Source: JAOPZW01 sp963807305 (GTDB taxonomy: Bacteria > Actinomycetota > Thermoleophilia > Solirubrobacterales > Solirubrobacteraceae). Taken from it: a DNA stretch of 64,000 nt. Positions 52,688 to 61,788 of the stretch are shown here, in pieces (within the stretch, counting starts at the first letter, position 1; every line of letters begins with the position of its first letter). The stretch is taken from NCBI GenBank assembly GCA_963807305.1, contig CAWEBN010000005.1:434001-498000 (forward strand), given 5' to 3'. The translations under genes were made by a program, and so were the position numbers. The notes below the pieces were generated by a model. That model was not told the DNA's origin and made no database searches. It saw only the letters and a list, made by a program, of their open reading frames with translations.

Positions 52688-53353
52688 TCACGGCACGGCG
52701 GGCACCACCACGACGGGATCGCCGCCTGCGAGCGCCTCGAGATCGAACGCGCTCGACTCCAGGCGCTCCACGCGCTGCGCGCGCTGGAGGAAGGCGTCGA
52801 CGGGCTCGAGGAAGCCGATGCGCTCGGTGCGGTAGTGCATCGGCACGATGATCTGGGCTCCGAGCCGAGCGGCGATCGCGGTGGCCTGCTCGGCGCCGAT
52901 GGTCGGGCCATCGCCGACGGGGACGAAGAGGAGGTCGATCCTGCCCAGCGCCTGCGCCTGCTCCTCGCGCAGCTCGCTCTGGCCCAGATCGCCGAGGTGG
53001 GCGACGCGCCGGCCGCCGAGGGTGAAGGCGAAGAGCGTGTTGGGGCCGCGCTCGGTGCCGGCGGCGGCGTCGTGCTCGGAGGCGACGGCGACGACCTCGC
53101 CGACCGGCGACTCCAGGCGCCCCGCGGTGGAGCGCAGTGTGACCGGCTCACCGCCGATCGGCCCGACACCGTTGTGGTCGAGGTGCTCGTGCGTGACGAG
53201 GAGGAGGTCGGCCTCGACGCCCTCGATGGCCGGGTACTCCCAGCGCACGCCGCGCTCGGCCAGCGCCGTGAGGTCGTCGAAGGGGTCGATGAAGACCGTG
53301 ACCGCGTCGTCGGTGAGGCGGAAGGCGGACTGTCCGTACCACTCAACGTGCAT
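52688..53353 (-). CDS. UlaG/MBL-type metal-dependent hydrolase
   Basis: A 221-residue metallo-beta-lactamase-fold protein: MHVEWYGQSAFRLTDD, the Zn motif THEHLDHNG (HxHxDH), HLGDLGQ, and MHYRTERIGF near the C terminus. This is the stand-alone YtkL/UlaG-like subfamily of metal-dependent hydrolases with unknown substrates. Its start overlaps the end of the upstream MFS gene by 11 bp, so the two may be one transcript. It is convergent with the holin-like gene. Confidence 0.88.
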   Translation of the reverse strand: MHVEWYGQSAFRLTDDAVTVFIDPFDDLTALAERGVRWEYPAIEGVEADLLLVTHEHLDHNGVGPIGGEPVTLRSTAGRLESPVGEVVAVASEHDAAAGTERGPNTLFAFTLGGRRVAHLGDLGQSELREEQAQALGRIDLLFVPVGDGPTIGAEQATAIAARLGAQIIVPMHYRTERIGFLEPVDAFLQRAQRVERLESSAFDLEALAGGDPVVVVPAVP

Positions 53354-55082
53354 GTTGCTCCTCGAGGTCGGCCGTGCGCAGACGGCGGGGAGTCGGTGCG
53401 GGGGAGGGCTCGGGCAGCTCGTCGTGGACCATGCGCCCGCCGCGCAGCAGCGAGGCGCCGGCCGCGATGAGGCACGCGACGATCGCGAACAGGAAGGCGG
53501 CGTGGAGCCCGTCCTGGAAGGGGCCGGAGATGAGGTTGGGGAAGAACGAGCTCCCGGTGACCGCCGCCTGGTCGTGCGCCGAGAGCCCGGCCAGCACGTG
53601 CGGCCCCAGCAGGTGCTGGACGGGGTTGTAGCCCAGGAAGGCGGCGAACAGGATCGACACCGGCGGCAGCGTGGCCACGTGATGGGCGGTCGTGGGGTCG
53701 ACGCCGTGCGCCTGCAGGCCGGCGCTCATCGTCTCGGGCAGCGTCGAGGACAGCCCGATGATCATGAGCGTGAAGAAGATCCCGATCGACAGCACCTGGG
53801 CGGAGTTCTGGAAGGTCTGGTTCATCGCCCCGCCGGCGCCCCGGTCGCCCTTCGGCAGGCTGTTCATCACGGCGGCGCGGTTGGGCGAGGCGAACAGGCC
53901 CATCGCCGCGCCGATCAGCAGCAGGATGGCGCCGAAGACCGGATAGGAGAAGTCGGTCGGCAACAGCATCAGCAGCGCGAAGCCGACCGCGGTCAGGACC
54001 ATGCCGCTCGTCGCGAACGGGCGCGCGCCGAAGCGGTCGGACAGGTAGCCCGAGGTCGGCCCCGCGCACAGCATCCCGATGGTCAGGGGCAGCATGTAGA
54101 TGCCGGCCCACAGCGGCGTCTCGGTGAAGTCGTAGCCGTGCTGGGGCAGCCAGATGCCCTGCAGCCAGATGATGAGCATGAACATCAGGCCGCCGCGGGC
54201 CACGGCCGACAGGAAGGTCGAGAGCGTGCCGAAGGTGAAGGCGCGGATGCGGAACAGCGGCAGGCGGAACATCGGGTCGGCCACGCTGCGCTCGACGATG
54301 ACGAAGGCGACGAGGCTGACCACCGCCCCGGCGAGCAGGGCCAGGACGCGCGGGCTGCCCCAGCCGATCGGATGGCCGCCGGCCGGCCGGATGCCGTAGG
54401 TGACCGCGACCATGATGAGGACGAGCCCGACGGCGAAGGTGAGGTTGCCGGCCCAGTCCACGCGCGCGCGGCGCGGGGTGCTCAGCTCGCGCAGGGCGAC
54501 GTAGGCCCAGACCGTGCCGAAGAGCCCGACGGGCACGGAGATGAGGAAGACCAGGCGCCAGTCGATGGGGGCGAGGATGCCGCCGAGGACCAGGCCGATG
54601 AACATGCCGCTGACGCCGACGATGTTGTTGATGCCCAGGGCCATGCCGCGCTGGCGCGCGGGGAAGGCGTCCGTGATGATCGCCGCCGCGTTGGCCAGCA
54701 GGCACGCGCCGCCGATGCCCTGCACGATGCGGAAGACGATCAGGAAGGTGGCGCCGGAGCGGCCCTGCATCCAGTCGATCGCCAGCAGCAGCGATGCGAC
54801 GGTGTAGATGACGAAGCCGAGGTTGTAGATCTTCACCCGGCCGACCATGTCGCCCAGCCGGCCGAGGCTGACGATCAGCACGCTCGTCACGACGAGGTAG
54901 CCGAGGATCATCCACAGCAGGTAGAAGGAGTTGGCCGGGACCAGCGGATCGAGGTGGATGCCCCGGAAGATGTCGGGCATCGCGATGATCGTGATCGAGG
55001 CGTCCAGCGTCGCCAGCAGCACCGCCAGCGTCGCGTTCGAGAGCGCCACCCACTTGTAGCGATCGGGATGGATCGAGGGCAC
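53343..55082 (-). CDS. DHA2-family MFS drug/H+ antiporter
   Basis: A 579-residue transporter with 14 predicted membrane helices: ALLATLDASITIIAMPDIF, the motif LGRLGDMVGRVK in loop 2-3, and a second-half copy of the fold (LSDRFGARPF). This is the EmrB/QacA-type DHA2 family, which exports drugs or toxic compounds. The GTG start is 9 bases after a TATATT -10-like sequence, and a 15-bp palindrome overlies that region. The divergent MarR gene is the likely repressor. Confidence 0.92.
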   Translation of the reverse strand: MPSIHPDRYKWVALSNATLAVLLATLDASITIIAMPDIFRGIHLDPLVPANSFYLLWMILGYLVVTSVLIVSLGRLGDMVGRVKIYNLGFVIYTVASLLLAIDWMQGRSGATFLIVFRIVQGIGGACLLANAAAIITDAFPARQRGMALGINNIVGVSGMFIGLVLGGILAPIDWRLVFLISVPVGLFGTVWAYVALRELSTPRRARVDWAGNLTFAVGLVLIMVAVTYGIRPAGGHPIGWGSPRVLALLAGAVVSLVAFVIVERSVADPMFRLPLFRIRAFTFGTLSTFLSAVARGGLMFMLIIWLQGIWLPQHGYDFTETPLWAGIYMLPLTIGMLCAGPTSGYLSDRFGARPFATSGMVLTAVGFALLMLLPTDFSYPVFGAILLLIGAAMGLFASPNRAAVMNSLPKGDRGAGGAMNQTFQNSAQVLSIGIFFTLMIIGLSSTLPETMSAGLQAHGVDPTTAHHVATLPPVSILFAAFLGYNPVQHLLGPHVLAGLSAHDQAAVTGSSFFPNLISGPFQDGLHAAFLFAIVACLIAAGASLLRGGRMVHDELPEPSPAPTPRRLRTADLEEQHAR

Positions 55083-55094
55083 TCGGACGCAATA

Positions 55095-55109
55095 TACAGG
55101 CTACCTGTA
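55095..55109. promoter_or_regulatory. MarR operator-like palindrome in the divergent promoter
   Basis: TACAGG and CCTGTA (6-bp arms) flank a CTA centre at 55095-55109. It overlaps TATATT (minus strand, 55096-55091), which would be the -10 of the transporter gene. The position between the divergent MFS and MarR genes is where MarR-type repressors bind, so it probably controls both. Confidence 0.65.
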
Positions 55110-55144
55110 CAGTTTGCCTGAAGACTGGAGCTAGACTGGCACGC

Positions 55145-55573
55145 ATGCAGGGCACCCAGGCAACGACGGCGCAGCTCGCGCACGAGCTGCGCGAGACGCT
55201 GGGCCGGCTCATACGGCGCCTGCGGGTCGAGCCGGGCCCGCCGATCCCGCAGCTCGCCGTCCTGGGCCGCCTGGACCGAGAGGGGCCCGCGAGCGTGAGC
55301 GATCTCGCCGCGGCCGAGCGGATGCGCCCGCAGTCGATGGCGCAGACAGTCCGCGACCTCGAGGACGCCCGCCTCGTCTCGCGCCGCCCGGACCCCGACG
55401 ACGGCCGCCGGTCCTTCGTCGAGCTGACCGCAGTTGGGCTCGAGACGTTGAACGCCACGCGCGCGCGGCGCGAGGACTGGCTCACGCAGACCCTGGACCG
55501 TGAGCTCGGCGCCGGCGAGCGCGAGCAGCTGCGCCGGGCGCTGGCGCTGCTCGGGCGCGTGGCGGACGCCTGA
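55145..55573 (+). CDS. MarR-family transcriptional regulator
   Basis: A 142-residue winged-helix regulator: LRETLGRLIRRLRVEP, LAVLGRLDREGPASVSDLAA, recognition helix ERMRPQSMAQTVRDLEDARL, and wing SRRPDPDDGRRS. It probably represses the divergent drug exporter and itself through the 55095 palindrome. ATG 55145 is used. It is convergent with the small hypothetical gene at 55630. Confidence 0.92.
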   Translation: MQGTQATTAQLAHELRETLGRLIRRLRVEPGPPIPQLAVLGRLDREGPASVSDLAAAERMRPQSMAQTVRDLEDARLVSRRPDPDDGRRSFVELTAVGLETLNATRARREDWLTQTLDRELGAGEREQLRRALALLGRVADA

Positions 55574-55629
55574 GCGCGCGCCGGCGGCGACGTCGCACCC
55601 GGCGGGTGACCGCTCAGCGCGGCGGGCCG

Positions 55630-56004
55630 CTAGTCGTCGCCGGCGAAGGCGCGGAAGGCCTCGGTCATCGCCGCGTCGGCCTCCGAGGGTCCACCGTCGC
55701 CGTCCTCGTCCTCGGGCGCGAAATCGGCGTTGGCCTGCTGGACGGCGCCGTCGAGCAGCAGGCGCAGGTCCTCCTCGGCGCCGGCGGTCACGTCCTTGAC
55801 GGCGATCCTCGCCTTCGTCACCTTCGTCGCGCCCCAGCCGCTGCTGGGGCGCTCGAGGCGCTCGACCACCGCCTGCGCCCGCGCAGCCCAGTCGGCGTTC
55901 GCGTCGCCCTCGAGGGCGACGGTGAGCTCACCGCCGCTGACCTCGGCCGAGGCCCAGTCGATCGACGCCTGCGGATGCTCGTCCCTGGCCACGCGGGGCA
56001 GCAT
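55630..56004 (-). CDS. Conserved-looking small soluble protein, unknown function
   Basis: A 124-residue acidic protein: EHPQASIDWASAEVSGGELT, WAARAQAVVERLERPSSGWG, VTKARIAVKDVTAGAEEDLR and an acidic C terminus (EDEDGDGGPSEADAA). No transmembrane part and no known motif. It may start at ATG 56004 or GTG 55992. It lies 32 bp after the siderophore-interacting gene on the same strand. Confidence 0.6.
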   Translation of the reverse strand: MLPRVARDEHPQASIDWASAEVSGGELTVALEGDANADWAARAQAVVERLERPSSGWGATKVTKARIAVKDVTAGAEEDLRLLLDGAVQQANADFAPEDEDGDGGPSEADAAMTEAFRAFAGDD

Positions 56005-56036
56005 ACGCGGCGGCCGCCGCGGCCCTGCGCCGTGTG

Positions 56037-56867
56037 TCAGCCGGCCACGTCCTGCTCGGCAAGGCGGTTCCACTCCGCCTTGTCGGCGCGCCATTCCTCG
56101 TCGGTGCGCGTGCGCTTCCAGTAGCCGGAGGCCGAGAGCGCCTCGAGCGGGACGCCGCGGTCCACGACGAGGTGCTTGCGCACGGCGCGGACCGCGCTCG
56201 CCTCGCCGTGGACGAAGGCGTGGACCGGCCCCTCGGGGAACTCGAGCGCGCGGACCGCGTCGAGCAGCACGCGGCCGCTGCCGTCGCTGCGCAACCACGT
56301 CACGCGCAGGCGGCCGGGGCTGGTCAGCGGCTGGCGGTCGGCATCGTCGTCGAGCTCCACCACGACCTCGACCGGCACGCCGGCAGCGACCCGCTGGAGC
56401 GAGGCGGCGATGGCGGGCAGCACCGCGAGGTCGCCGACCATGAGATGCCACGCCGCGTCCGGGTCGGGGGTGTAGGCGCCGCCGGGCCCGGTGAGCTGCA
56501 GGACGTCGCCCGGCTGGGCTGCCGCGGCCCACGGGCCGGCGACCCCATGGTCGCCGTGCACGACGAAGTCGAGCGTGAGGAGCACGCGCTCGGCGTCCCA
56601 TGCGCGCACGGTGTAGCTGCGCACGCGCGGCCACTGCTCGCGCGGCAGCCGCTCCTTGATCGCCTCCGCGTCGAACGGCGCCGCGTAGTCCGCGCCCGCC
56701 GGCGGCAGCTGGACCTTGACGTAGTGGTCGGTGAAGTGGCCGGCGCCGAAGCCGTCGAGGTCGTCGCCGCCGACGACCACGCGGACCATCCGCGGCGTCA
56801 GATGCTCGACGCTGACGACGGTGGCGTGAAGGGTGCGGCGCTTGGGGCGGGTGGTGGTCTCGGTCAT
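56037..56867 (-). CDS. Siderophore-interacting protein (FAD-dependent ferric reductase type)
   Basis: A 276-residue cytosolic flavoreductase. FAD-binding barrel: VVSVEHLTPRMVRVVV, with the RxYT motif RSYTVRAWD and the following GVAGPWAA. The NAD(P)H-binding SIP domain has LMVGDLAVLPAIAA, VHAFVHGEASAVRAVRKHLV and SASGYWKR at the C-terminal end. It releases iron from internalised siderophore by reduction. ATG 56867 (MTETTTRPKRR) is chosen over an upstream frame start at 56993. No siderophore uptake genes lie nearby. Confidence 0.92.
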   Translation of the reverse strand: MTETTTRPKRRTLHATVVSVEHLTPRMVRVVVGGDDLDGFGAGHFTDHYVKVQLPPAGADYAAPFDAEAIKERLPREQWPRVRSYTVRAWDAERVLLTLDFVVHGDHGVAGPWAAAAQPGDVLQLTGPGGAYTPDPDAAWHLMVGDLAVLPAIAASLQRVAAGVPVEVVVELDDDADRQPLTSPGRLRVTWLRSDGSGRVLLDAVRALEFPEGPVHAFVHGEASAVRAVRKHLVVDRGVPLEALSASGYWKRTRTDEEWRADKAEWNRLAEQDVAG

Positions 56868-56908
56868 GGCTCGGGCGGACCAACGTAGCAACGTGGGTCG
56901 CCCCGAAC

Positions 56909-57181
56909 ATGAGTCTGGTCGCGCGCCGCGGCGTTGACGCAGGCGCGCCGCGCGTGCACAGTGCGCGCTGCCCGGATGCGCCCGCGCCCCCACATCTGCT
57001 TGCCCTGGGCCTCGTCGCGCTCGCAGCGCTGCCGGCGTCGGCGGGCGACCTGACCTTCGGCGCGGACCCGAGCCGGCCGGCGTCGACGACCGCGCCGTGC
57101 GCCAGGAGCTTCTCCGCGGTGGCCACGGTCGGCGTCCGTGTTGTGACCACGAAGGTCACCCTCAAGGCGCCGAGGAGGTAG
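56909..57181 (+). CDS. Possible truncated secreted protein
   Basis: A 90-residue frame containing a hydrophobic segment (HLLALGLVALAALPASA) followed by DLTFGADPSRPAS, which resembles the opening of secreted proteins common in Solirubrobacterales. It ends abruptly after VVTTKVTLKAPRR, which looks like the start of a domain that is then lost. It could be a decayed gene, and the start is unclear. It sits in the eroded region immediately before the phytanoyl-CoA dioxygenase fragment. Confidence 0.35.
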   Translation: MSLVARRGVDAGAPRVHSARCPDAPAPPHLLALGLVALAALPASAGDLTFGADPSRPASTTAPCARSFSAVATVGVRVVTTKVTLKAPRR

Positions 57182-57185
57182 CGCG

Positions 57186-57450
57186 GTGGCCGGCGATCTC
57201 GCCGCTGTGGGCGCGGACTTCCGCCACGACGGGGCCTGCGTGGTGCGCGGGCTGCTCGACGACGTGCAGGTGGCCCGGTTGTCCGAGGGCGTCGAGGACA
57301 ACCTGGCCGCGCCGAGCGAGCGCGCGATCGCGGGCGGCGCCGAGTCGGGGTCAGGGCGCTTCTTCGAGGACTTCCGTAACTGGGACCGCGTTCGCGAGTA
57401 CGAGGAGGTCATCCGCGACGCGCGGATCGGCGGCGTGGCCACACGCCGCT
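57186..57450 (+). pseudogene. N-terminal fragment of a phytanoyl-CoA dioxygenase family protein
   Basis: The first ~88 residues read as a PhyH-family protein: FRHDGACVVRGLLDDVQVARL, GRFFEDFRNWDRVREYEEVI and RDARIGGVATRR. After that the frame turns into unrelated sequence (SWRNALAQATVGMAGRTA). The Fe(II)-binding HxD and distal His of the catalytic core are absent, so the product would be inactive. The GTG start is at 57186. It is probably a deletion fragment of a 2-oxoglutarate-dependent hydroxylase gene. Confidence 0.7.
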
Positions 57451-57580
57451 CGTGGCGCAACGCGCTCGCCCAGGCGACCGTTGGGATGGCAGGGCGGACG
57501 GCTGGAGGTTCGGGCGTTGCGGAGTCGAGCGGGCGGCGGATAGGCTCGCGCCGTCCTGCCTTGACGAAAGCGAGCTCCCG

Positions 57581-57856
57581 ATGGCCATCGGTATCTACTT
57601 CAGTCCCGAATCCTTCCCGGTCGACAAGTACGACTCGACACTGAAGGACCTCGAAAACGCAGGCGCCGGCGCTCCTGCCGGTCGCCTTTACCACGTCGCC
57701 ATGGAGAGCCCGGGCGGGGTCCACGTCTTCGACATCTGGGAGTCGAAGGAGACGTTCGAAGCGTTCGGCGCGACACTGCTGCCGATCCTCTCAGCGGCCG
57801 GAGTCGACCCGGGCGAGCCGATGATCTCTGAGGTGCATAACGTCATCACTGCATAG
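57581..57856 (+). CDS. Small ABM-like (dimeric alpha-beta barrel) protein
   Basis: A 91-residue protein: IGIYFSPESFPVDKYDSTLK, GRLYHVAMESPGG, VFDIWESKETFEAFGATL and MISEVHNVI. The strand-helix-strand pattern and length suit the antibiotic-biosynthesis-monooxygenase/stress-response dimeric barrel superfamily. No catalytic function can be given. ATG 57581 is preceded by gcgagc rather than a strong site. It stands alone between a broken gene and an eroded gap. Confidence 0.7.
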   Translation: MAIGIYFSPESFPVDKYDSTLKDLENAGAGAPAGRLYHVAMESPGGVHVFDIWESKETFEAFGATLLPILSAAGVDPGEPMISEVHNVITA

Positions 57857-58262
57857 GCCACACACCTGATCAAGTGCGTCGGGGATCGTGGGTCGGCCAC
57901 CGTGGTGGCTGCCGAGGCCGGTCGTCGCGAATCGGCCAATCGACTCGGTCTCATGCCCGAGCGCGATGCCGCGATTGCCGCCCGTACCGACGCCTAGCGG
58001 GCGCTGGTCATCGTGGGCGACGGAAGCGACGTGCGCTCCTGCCTCATTGAAGAACTTCGCCTCAGCGACGCTTGCTGACAGCGCCCCTGGAAGCGGTCGT
58101 CTGCGTCGACACCCGCTAGACGGCTGCACGGGACGAACTCCGAGCCTGTCGGCCCTCAAGCAGCGCACGCTCGGATCACCGGGCGAAACGACCCAGCGCG
58201 CGAAAGCTCGCGCCTCTCACGGTCTTCGGTGTGGGAATGCGCGTGACGGGTAGCATGCCGCC
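57857..58262. other. 406-bp gap with eroded sequence
   Basis: No credible gene. One plus-strand frame has protein-like stretches (ANRLGLMPERDAAIAART, then a stop, then ALVIVGDGSDVRSCLIEEL), suggesting a decayed gene, but I cannot name a family. No strong hairpin is seen. Confidence 0.4.
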
Positions 58263-58832
58263 ATGATCGAGGGGCTCACGGTCCTCGTTGAGCGCCTGGA
58301 GTCGGTCGAGGTGCTCGACGGTGCGGCGAGCGCGCTGGGTCGAGAGATCCGTGAACTGATCCCCGACGGGCCGCCGAAGGACGCATTGAGCGGCAGGTGG
58401 CTTGGTCACGCCGTCCATCCGGTGCTGACCGACGTGCCGATCGGCATGTGGACGAGCGCGGTGCTCCTCGATTGGACTGGCGGGAGAGCAAGCCGACCGG
58501 CGGCGGATCGCCTGTTGGCCGTCGGGCTGTTGGCCGCGGCCGCGACAGTCGCCACCGGCTGGTCCGATTGGGCCGACGCTGAGCAACGCAATGCCGCGGT
58601 GCGTCGCGTCGGGCTGGTGCATGCCGCGACGAATGCGACCGCGACGGCTCTCATGCTCGGCTCCTGCATCTCGCGCATGCGCGGCGCCCGCGGACGCGGC
58701 CGGCTGCTGGCGCTCGGCGGATCCGCCGCGCTCGGCCTCGGCGGCTGGCTCGGCGGACACTTGAGCTACTCGCTCGGAGCCGGAGTGCGAGCACGCGCGC
58801 CTGCGTCCGGCCCGGCGCCCGCGCGCGGATAA
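58263..58832 (+). CDS. DUF2231-type membrane protein
   Basis: A 189-residue protein with a soluble N-terminal ~50 residues, then HAVHPVLTDVPIGMWTSAVL (the family hallmark) and about four membrane helices, ending with GGHLSYSLG and a basic Pro-rich tail. DUF2231 proteins are often fused or paired with Rieske ferredoxins in redox or haem-related operons; no Rieske domain is found here. ATG 58263 is clear. Confidence 0.85.
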   Translation: MIEGLTVLVERLESVEVLDGAASALGREIRELIPDGPPKDALSGRWLGHAVHPVLTDVPIGMWTSAVLLDWTGGRASRPAADRLLAVGLLAAAATVATGWSDWADAEQRNAAVRRVGLVHAATNATATALMLGSCISRMRGARGRGRLLALGGSAALGLGGWLGGHLSYSLGAGVRARAPASGPAPARG

Positions 58833-59762
58833 GCGCGGCCCCGATTCCGTGGGCCCGCAGCCCGCGAGTTGGCGGCTGCGGGGCGCTCACTGCCCTGGCC
58901 CGCAGCGCGCGTAATGGTCAACTCACAAAACACGGTGCAAACCGCGCCGCATACCATCAGCAGGGCGAGTCGCCCGAGCTCTGGCTGCAGAGCATGACGC
59001 GGGGCCCGTCCGGGCCTGGGCAGTCGGTGATCGACCCCCCCAACGATCCAGGATCTCAAGCGAACTGTCCCGGGGTGCCCGCAGATCCGGTCGCCTAACA
59101 AGGTCAGGATCCCACGACGCTCAGGTGAGCCATCCGAGCAGCCTGCCGGAGAGGTGCTCCACCGCGGCGCAGCAGAGGAGCGGGCCCACGGGCCCGCTCC
59201 AGATCTGCCGCTCAGACCGCGTGAATGTTTCCGGGTCCCAGGCTCAGAGGTTGCCTGGTCGGCTAACGCAATCCCGGGGCTCGTCTCTCGGCGGGCTCCC
59301 AAGTGGCGGTCCGGCTTGCTGGGTTCACTCTCGCTCGCTGAGATCGGGCGGGCATCCGTGGTTGCTACGTGCGCGCCTTCGGGTTTGCGGCACGCACTGC
59401 CGCTTCTGCGTCGGAGCGGGCGTCTTCGTCGAGCCGGTGCTGACGCTCGCGCTGGACGAACACCGGGTGCCCTGACCGACGAGGCGCCGGCATCCGCTCG
59501 GCCTGGGCCAAGCGAGAGCCCGGGCACCGCGCTTACAGACGATCGAAGCTCGTCCGTTGCGCAAGCGTGCGGGAGCGGTTGGGGGCGCGCATCCCTTCGA
59601 GAGCGGGAGTCGTGGCCGTTTTTGTGGCAGCGGGTGAAGCGGAAGGGCCGGCGTATCGACTCGGAGACGCGCCGGTGCTGCGCATGGTCTTTGGTGCGAC
59701 ACGCAGGCGCCGGCTACTCCGCGCGGCTCGATCCAGGCGAGATGCGGGCGTACACTCGCGCC
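58833..59762. other. 930-bp region with no recognisable gene
   Basis: The plus-strand frame that leads into the kinase is open upstream to at least 59154, but its composition (SARPGPSESPGTALTDDRSS and similar) is unlike a domain and I do not take it as coding. On the minus strand a short hydrophobic frame (LALLMVCGAVCTVFCEL) is visible near 58950, without support. I see no mobile element, tRNA or strong hairpin. Confidence 0.5.
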
Positions 59763-61181
59763 ATGGGCGAGCCTGGGCTCGATGCCCTCCGGAGGTCGGA
59801 GGAGCGGCTGCAGGCCGTGATCGAGTCTTCGCCGCTGGCGATCGTCGAGGTCGACCCACGGACTCGCATCATCGCCTGGAACCCTGCGGCCGAGCGGATC
59901 TTCGGCTGGACGCAAGACGAGATGCTCGGGACACCGGATGTCCCGATGGTGCCGGACTTCAAGCGCGGCGAGCACGAGGACCTGGTCGCCAGGCTTGGTG
60001 GGGGGCAGATCCTGAGCGACTTCGAGACCGTGCGCCGGCGCAAGGACGGGACGCTCATCGACGTGGCCGTCGCGGCCGCGCCGGTCCGCGACGCATCCGG
60101 CCGTGTGGTCGGCCAGATGGTCATCTACAGCGACATCAGCGAGCGCAGGCTTCAGGAGGCGCGGCTCGCGGAGGCTCAGGCGCTCGCGCACATCGGCAGC
60201 TGGGAGTGGGACGTGCCCGCGAACCGGGTCATCTGGTCGGACGAGATGTATCGCCTGTGGGGGCGCGAGCCTGGGTCGGGGGAGATCGACTATGAGTCGT
60301 ACCTTGCCTCGGTCCATCCGGACGATCGAACTGTCATCGCGGGGACGGTGGGGCAGGCGTACGCCGACGGGTCCTCGTTCGCCGTCGAGCACCGGGTACC
60401 GCTGCCGGACGGCTCGGTGCGCTGGATCTCCGGCCGCGGGCGGGTCGTGACCGACGAGTCGGGCGAGCCTCTTCGGATGCTCGGCACGGCGCAGGACATC
60501 ACTGAGCGCAAGCTTCACGAGGCCGAGCTGCATCGATTGAACGCCGAGCTGCAGGCTCGCCTGGCCGACCTCGCCACGTCGCGTGCGCGTATCGTGGCGG
60601 CCGGCGATGTCGAGCGGCGACGGCTCGAGCGCAACCTGCACGACGGGGCCCAACAGCGCCTGGTGACGCTCTCGATCACGCTCAGGGTCGGCCTCGCCAA
60701 GCTCGAAGCGGATCCCGCCGGAGCGCGCGACCTGCTCACCGGCGCCGCGGACGAGCTGTCCATGGCGCTCGCGGAGCTTCGAGAACTGGCGCGCGGCCTG
60801 CACCCCGTCGTGCTCACGGAGCGCGGGCTCGGTCCCGCCATGGAGGCGCTCGCGAGTCGCGCCCCGGTTCCCGTGGAGATCGTCGAGACGCCGTCGGAGC
60901 GACTGGCGCAGCCGATCGAGGCGGCGGCGTACTACCTGATCGCGGAGGCGCTGACCAACGTCGCGAAGCACGCGCACGCGCGCAGCGTGCGCGTCCGCGT
61001 GGCTCAGACGGGGAGCATGGTCGTCGTGCAGGTGCACGACGACGGCGTGGGCGGCGCGGACGCGGCCGGCGGCACCGGCCTCGAGGGGCTCGCCGACCGC
61101 GTCGAAGCCCTCGGCGGCAGGCTCGAGCTCGCGAGCCCCGCTGGCGCCGGCACGACGCTCAGCGCGGAGATCCCGGTCTAG
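59763..61181 (+). CDS. Cytosolic sensor histidine kinase with two PAS domains
   Basis: A 472-residue kinase. PAS 1 covers about residues 10-125 (VIESSPLAIVEVDPRTRIIA, then WNPAAERIFGWT) and PAS 2 about 135-250 (IGSWEWDVPANRVIWSDEMY, FSAVEHRVP-type core). HisKA_3 has LERNLHDGAQQRL with His293. The ATPase part has the N-box EALTNVAKHA (Asn399), DDGVGG, and TGLEGLADRVEALGG. All active-site motifs look intact. It has no membrane helix and no adjacent response regulator; the intact NarL-type regulator at 38.6 kb is 20 kb away. ATG 59763 is chosen; ATG 59742 is also in frame. Confidence 0.92.
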   Translation: MGEPGLDALRRSEERLQAVIESSPLAIVEVDPRTRIIAWNPAAERIFGWTQDEMLGTPDVPMVPDFKRGEHEDLVARLGGGQILSDFETVRRRKDGTLIDVAVAAAPVRDASGRVVGQMVIYSDISERRLQEARLAEAQALAHIGSWEWDVPANRVIWSDEMYRLWGREPGSGEIDYESYLASVHPDDRTVIAGTVGQAYADGSSFAVEHRVPLPDGSVRWISGRGRVVTDESGEPLRMLGTAQDITERKLHEAELHRLNAELQARLADLATSRARIVAAGDVERRRLERNLHDGAQQRLVTLSITLRVGLAKLEADPAGARDLLTGAADELSMALAELRELARGLHPVVLTERGLGPAMEALASRAPVPVEIVETPSERLAQPIEAAAYYLIAEALTNVAKHAHARSVRVRVAQTGSMVVVQVHDDGVGGADAAGGTGLEGLADRVEALGGRLELASPAGAGTTLSAEIPV

Positions 61182-61788
61182 GAGCGTGGGTCGATAACGG
61201 TTCGGGGCTGCCGATCGTGACGGCCGGGGTGTTGGACGGTCTGGTGTCGGGTGGGTGCCAGCCGGTGATCTGGGGCACGGTCGGTGTTGGACCGAGGGTC
61301 GGCCGGTTCGGTGGAACCGCCGCGGGGCGTCATGTGGCCGTGATGGCGGCGAGTCCGCGGTTGCGGTGCAGCTTCTTGCACCGGACTACCCCGCGTGGCA
61401 AGAGGCCATCGTCGGCCCACCGCGACGGTGGCGCGCGCTCGGCGAGTAGCACGGTCTCCCCACGACGGGCCACCCGGCGGGGAACGGGCTCCGGCTATTC
61501 GATGAGCAAGCCGATAAGGTCGTCGCCGGCGGACGCCTGCAGCTCGTCCCGCGCACGCGTGTCCGGCGAGCCGGTCGCTCTCGCTCGCCACAGGTCAGGA
61601 GGCGCGTGATTGCCAGCGCTCACGAGCGCGGCTGTGCTGGGAGCGGACGCCGCAGTTGAGGCTTGGTGTCGGCTGCTGGCCATGGCGATCCGCAAGCGCG
61701 TGTGCGGCACCACGGGTAAGGATCGCTGGAGCTCCAAGAACGGCGCGCCCGCGGGTTGTAGCGCGACACATGCGGTGCTTGTGCCGAG
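61182..61788. other. About 600-bp region with fragments but no credible gene
   Basis: Plus-strand stretches such as AVAVQLLAPDYPAWQEAIVG and NGLRLFDEQADKVVAGGRLQ are protein-like but broken by stops and frame changes. This suggests an old gene has decayed. I cannot name a family, and see no transposase. Confidence 0.45.

Noticed and set aside
59154..59762. Upstream extension of the PAS kinase to 59154
   Set aside because: The extra ~200 residues are Ser/Arg/Ala/Pro-rich with no domain. ATG 59763 starts just before the first PAS domain.
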